A stretch of DNA of 55,731 nucleotides. It comes from Eubacterium sp. GTDB taxonomy: Bacteria > Bacillota > Clostridia > Lachnospirales > Lachnospiraceae. The notes under the pieces were generated by a model. It was given only the letters and a program-made list of their open reading frames with translations, was not told the DNA's origin and did not search any database. Shown in pieces: positions 54,149 to 55,731 of this stretch. A program made the position numbers and the translations under genes. The DNA lies in NCBI GenBank assembly GCA_022794015.1, contig JAAWDZ010000064.1:1-55731 (forward strand), read 5' to 3'. The first letter of the stretch is position 1. Each line of letters starts with the position of its first letter.

Positions 54149-54727
54149 CTAATTACGTCCATCTGCCATATAGTCATAGAATTTTTTGAAGGACAGATAC
54201 CCTGTCAGATTATTGCTGTCATACTGCATCTGCATAAATTCCTTTACCATGTTCATAAAGTCCTTTTTCAGATTAACACTGTCCCCGTCATAGGTGATAT
54301 CGCCATTCACGCCACCCGCTGCCGACATGAAATGTCCAAATGCGTCAGAGGTACAGCCCTGTACGTCACTGTATGTAGCATAAGCAAGCATTTCCAGATA
54401 GCTGGCGTTTTCAGGGTCAACATCATTGATTTTCACATTGGTATCCGTATAATTCCCCGATTTGTCCCAATGCCTTACTCTGTATTCCGGATCAGCGTCA
54501 TTATAGTTATCTGCCTTATAAACCGATGCGCTGATGCCGTCCGGGAATCCAACTGCTGTCAATACCTTATGTCCATTCTCCCCTGTATAGTGGAGCGTGA
54601 TATTGGAAGTCTGGGTGTTGCCTACATTTCCCATCGCGGGCTTTTGTCTGTTCCTCATCTGCGCTGCCTTGTTCATTCCGACATAATTGCTTGCATAGTT
54701 ATAGTTTCCTATTCCATTTACGCTCAT
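54149..54727 (-). CDS. 'MNxxGIG' family protein of unknown function, intact copy
   Basis: 192 residues with no signal peptide or membrane helix. The N-terminal MSVNGIGNYNYASNYVGMNK is the shared leader-like motif. The central beta-rich domain has ASVYKADNYNDADPEYRVRH and KINDVDPENASYLEMLAYAT. The C-terminal helix pair is DFMNMVKEFMQMQYDSNNLT, GYLSFKKFYDYM. GGAGGACTATAAAA stands before the ATG and matches the leaders of the sister genes. The C-terminal pattern hhxxMxQMQYxxGNLxGYLxxKKF is shared across the array. No function is known to me. Confidence 0.8.
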   Translation of the reverse strand: MSVNGIGNYNYASNYVGMNKAAQMRNRQKPAMGNVGNTQTSNITLHYTGENGHKVLTAVGFPDGISASVYKADNYNDADPEYRVRHWDKSGNYTDTNVKINDVDPENASYLEMLAYATYSDVQGCTSDAFGHFMSAAGGVNGDITYDGDSVNLKKDFMNMVKEFMQMQYDSNNLTGYLSFKKFYDYMADGRN

Positions 54728-54909
54728 TTTTATAGTCCTCCATTGAGATTAAATATTTTAATGGCAGCTCATCTGTCGTTCAGAGCCGCCTCTGCTCTCT
54801 CATAATAAGTCCGAGCAGTTTATTACTTCATAAATAGCAAACTCATATTATCTAACTTCCCCTGTCAGACTTCATGACAAACACCTCCGCTGGTCCCCAA
54901 ATATGAATC

Positions 54910-55407
54910 CTATAACCTCTCCAGCTTCTCCAAAAATGAAACATAAAACTCCCTTTCTTTGATACGGGCTTGCTCCGCCTCTATGCTTCTATACGCAGGT
55001 GCCAGAGGATGATCCAAATCATACAGTGCCTGCTTCGTTGCCCGAATTGCTGATCCAACTGTGCTCCCCAGAACATCCGAATAATCTGTTTCTCCCCTGA
55101 GCATTTTGTTACATCTCTGTACCATCATCTGCGATATATGGCTCATCATGCCGTTTTTCTTGAGTCCCGCACCGTTCGCATATACTTCTTTCGCAGCTTC
55201 CATCCATGCATCCTTTACCTCCTGCGGGGCATGCGGGCCAACCATCTCAAAAGCTTTTTCATCATAATCTGCCGTTTTATCCTGTTCCGCTTTTTCCGCT
55301 ACTATTTCCATAAATCCCACACCGCCGGATTCCGTACTTCTCTCTGCTTTCCTTGTCAGATGCCCTGTCACCGGGTAACCTGCTACTCCTATTCCACTAA
55401 TACCCAT
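54910..55407 (-). CDS. 'MNxxGIG' family-related protein of unknown function
   Basis: 165 residues. The N-terminus MGISGIGVAGYPVTGHLTRK shares the family start. The remainder is a different, helical domain (FEMVGPHAPQEVKDAWMEAA, then QMMVQRCNKMLRGE) ending in a charged coiled coil (EAEQARIKEREFYVSFLEKL). GGAGGAATGGAAAA precedes the ATG and overlaps the end of the next small frame. It shows that one start sequence is joined to different bodies. Function unknown. Confidence 0.75.
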   Translation of the reverse strand: MGISGIGVAGYPVTGHLTRKAERSTESGGVGFMEIVAEKAEQDKTADYDEKAFEMVGPHAPQEVKDAWMEAAKEVYANGAGLKKNGMMSHISQMMVQRCNKMLRGETDYSDVLGSTVGSAIRATKQALYDLDHPLAPAYRSIEAEQARIKEREFYVSFLEKLERL

Positions 55408-55422
55408 TTTTCCATTCCTCCA

Positions 55423-55605
55423 TTATTGCTGTTGATAAAACTTTCCTGAACTAATCTTCCCTATAATATCCACCAGTGCATCCTTCATCCGTTCTATCTT
55501 AGCATTGTCCTTTGTTTTACTAAGCAGATTATCTGCCTTATTCGGCAATACTCCGCTCTTCCCATCGGGCGTCATAATTTTTATTTCATTACTCAAACTT
55601 CTCAC
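55423..55605 (-). CDS. Small gene or C-terminal fragment at the array's right end
   Basis: About 60 codons (IKIMTPDGKSGVLPNKADNL, then KIERMKDALVDIIGKISSGK) ending 15 bases before the start of the 54910-55407 gene, so the two are probably co-translated. No ribosome site precedes the GTG at 55605, and the N-terminal family motif is absent, so it may be a truncated gene cut by the insertion to its right. Confidence 0.4.
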   Translation of the reverse strand: MRSLSNEIKIMTPDGKSGVLPNKADNLLSKTKDNAKIERMKDALVDIIGKISSGKFYQQQ

Positions 55606-55731
55606 TTGAATAAGTGCCTATGCACCTTGAAAATTCAATAATAACTGGCATAAAAATAGCATGAAACCGTCTGGTTTTGATATAATTGAGTTGTTCAGAA
55701 ACAATCATATATCCGGAGGCTCATGCTATGA
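55606..55731 (+). other. Leader of a gene running off the right edge, probably mobile
   Basis: A TATAAT (55680-55685) is followed by CCGGAGG and an ATG at 55728 just before the window ends. The arrangement (promoter, short leader, strong ribosome site, facing away from the array) looks like the left end of an insertion sequence, but its product is outside the window. Confidence 0.35.

Overview
The window comes from a spore-forming, low-to-mid GC Firmicute, almost certainly a clostridium of the Lachnospiraceae type. It holds spoIVA, spoIIGA-sigE, sigG, a SpoVB-like flippase and a spoVD-like transpeptidase. It also has a Clostridia-style division cluster without ftsA, an ftsZ starting at TTG, a CIRCE-controlled clpB, and a run of 'MNxxGIG' paralogues of a kind I associate with Lachnospiraceae. 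No species can be named from sequence alone.

Layout. (1) 1-7.5 kb: enolase, a hexapeptide acetyltransferase coupled to a DEDDh-like exonuclease, a large membrane protein, and a Tet(M)-like translational GTPase fused to a C-terminal NYN/Rae1-like nuclease domain. (2) 7.6-13 kb: a large secreted C-type-lectin/LRR protein and a decayed patch with a chimeric GH3 beta-glucosidase pseudogene. (3) 13-21.6 kb: spoIVA with a near-consensus sigma-E promoter, a lipoprotein cell-wall amidase, a cysteine desulfurase, a SpoVB-like flippase (also with a sigma-E-like promoter), and a BlaI/BlaR1-type pair whose sensor domain is not penicillin-binding. (4) 21.7-27.2 kb: accessory DNA. It has a RelB/YoeB toxin-antitoxin operon between transposase remnants, a possible small RNA, and a WYL regulator followed by two glycine-zipper proteins of unknown function, one with an in-frame TGA. 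(5) 27.2-33 kb: a YfhO-type membrane protein, sigG, and the spoIIGA-sigE operon behind a Spo0A-type promoter. (6) 33-45 kb: the division and cell-wall cluster mraZ-mraW-ftsL-pbp-spoVD-mraY-murD-ftsW-ftsQ-ftsZ, read right to left, lacking murE, murF, murG and ftsA. (7) 45-51.6 kb: pyrG, an NYN-LOTUS protein, a TraX-like protein and clpB. (8) 51.6-55.7 kb: an integrase remnant, then an array of at least four paralogous genes of unknown function. One is broken by a 166-bp fold-back element, one by a stop and a frameshift, and a further stub lies at the right end.

How the genes fit together. Sporulation control is well represented. Spo0A probably drives spoIIGA-sigE, SpoIIGA activates pro-sigma-E, and sigma-E promoters are visible in front of spoIVA and the spoVB-like gene. 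The dcw cluster is probably autoregulated by MraZ through four 10-bp-phased boxes. clpB is under HrcA/CIRCE.

Most unusual items: the GTPase-nuclease fusion, the WYL-linked glycine-zipper pair, the paralogue array with its shared leader, two copies of a 144-148 bp multi-hairpin repeat in inverted orientation flanking about 20 kb, a 12-bp inverted repeat that could hide the spoVD start codon, and a BlaI-type operator unlike the classical one.
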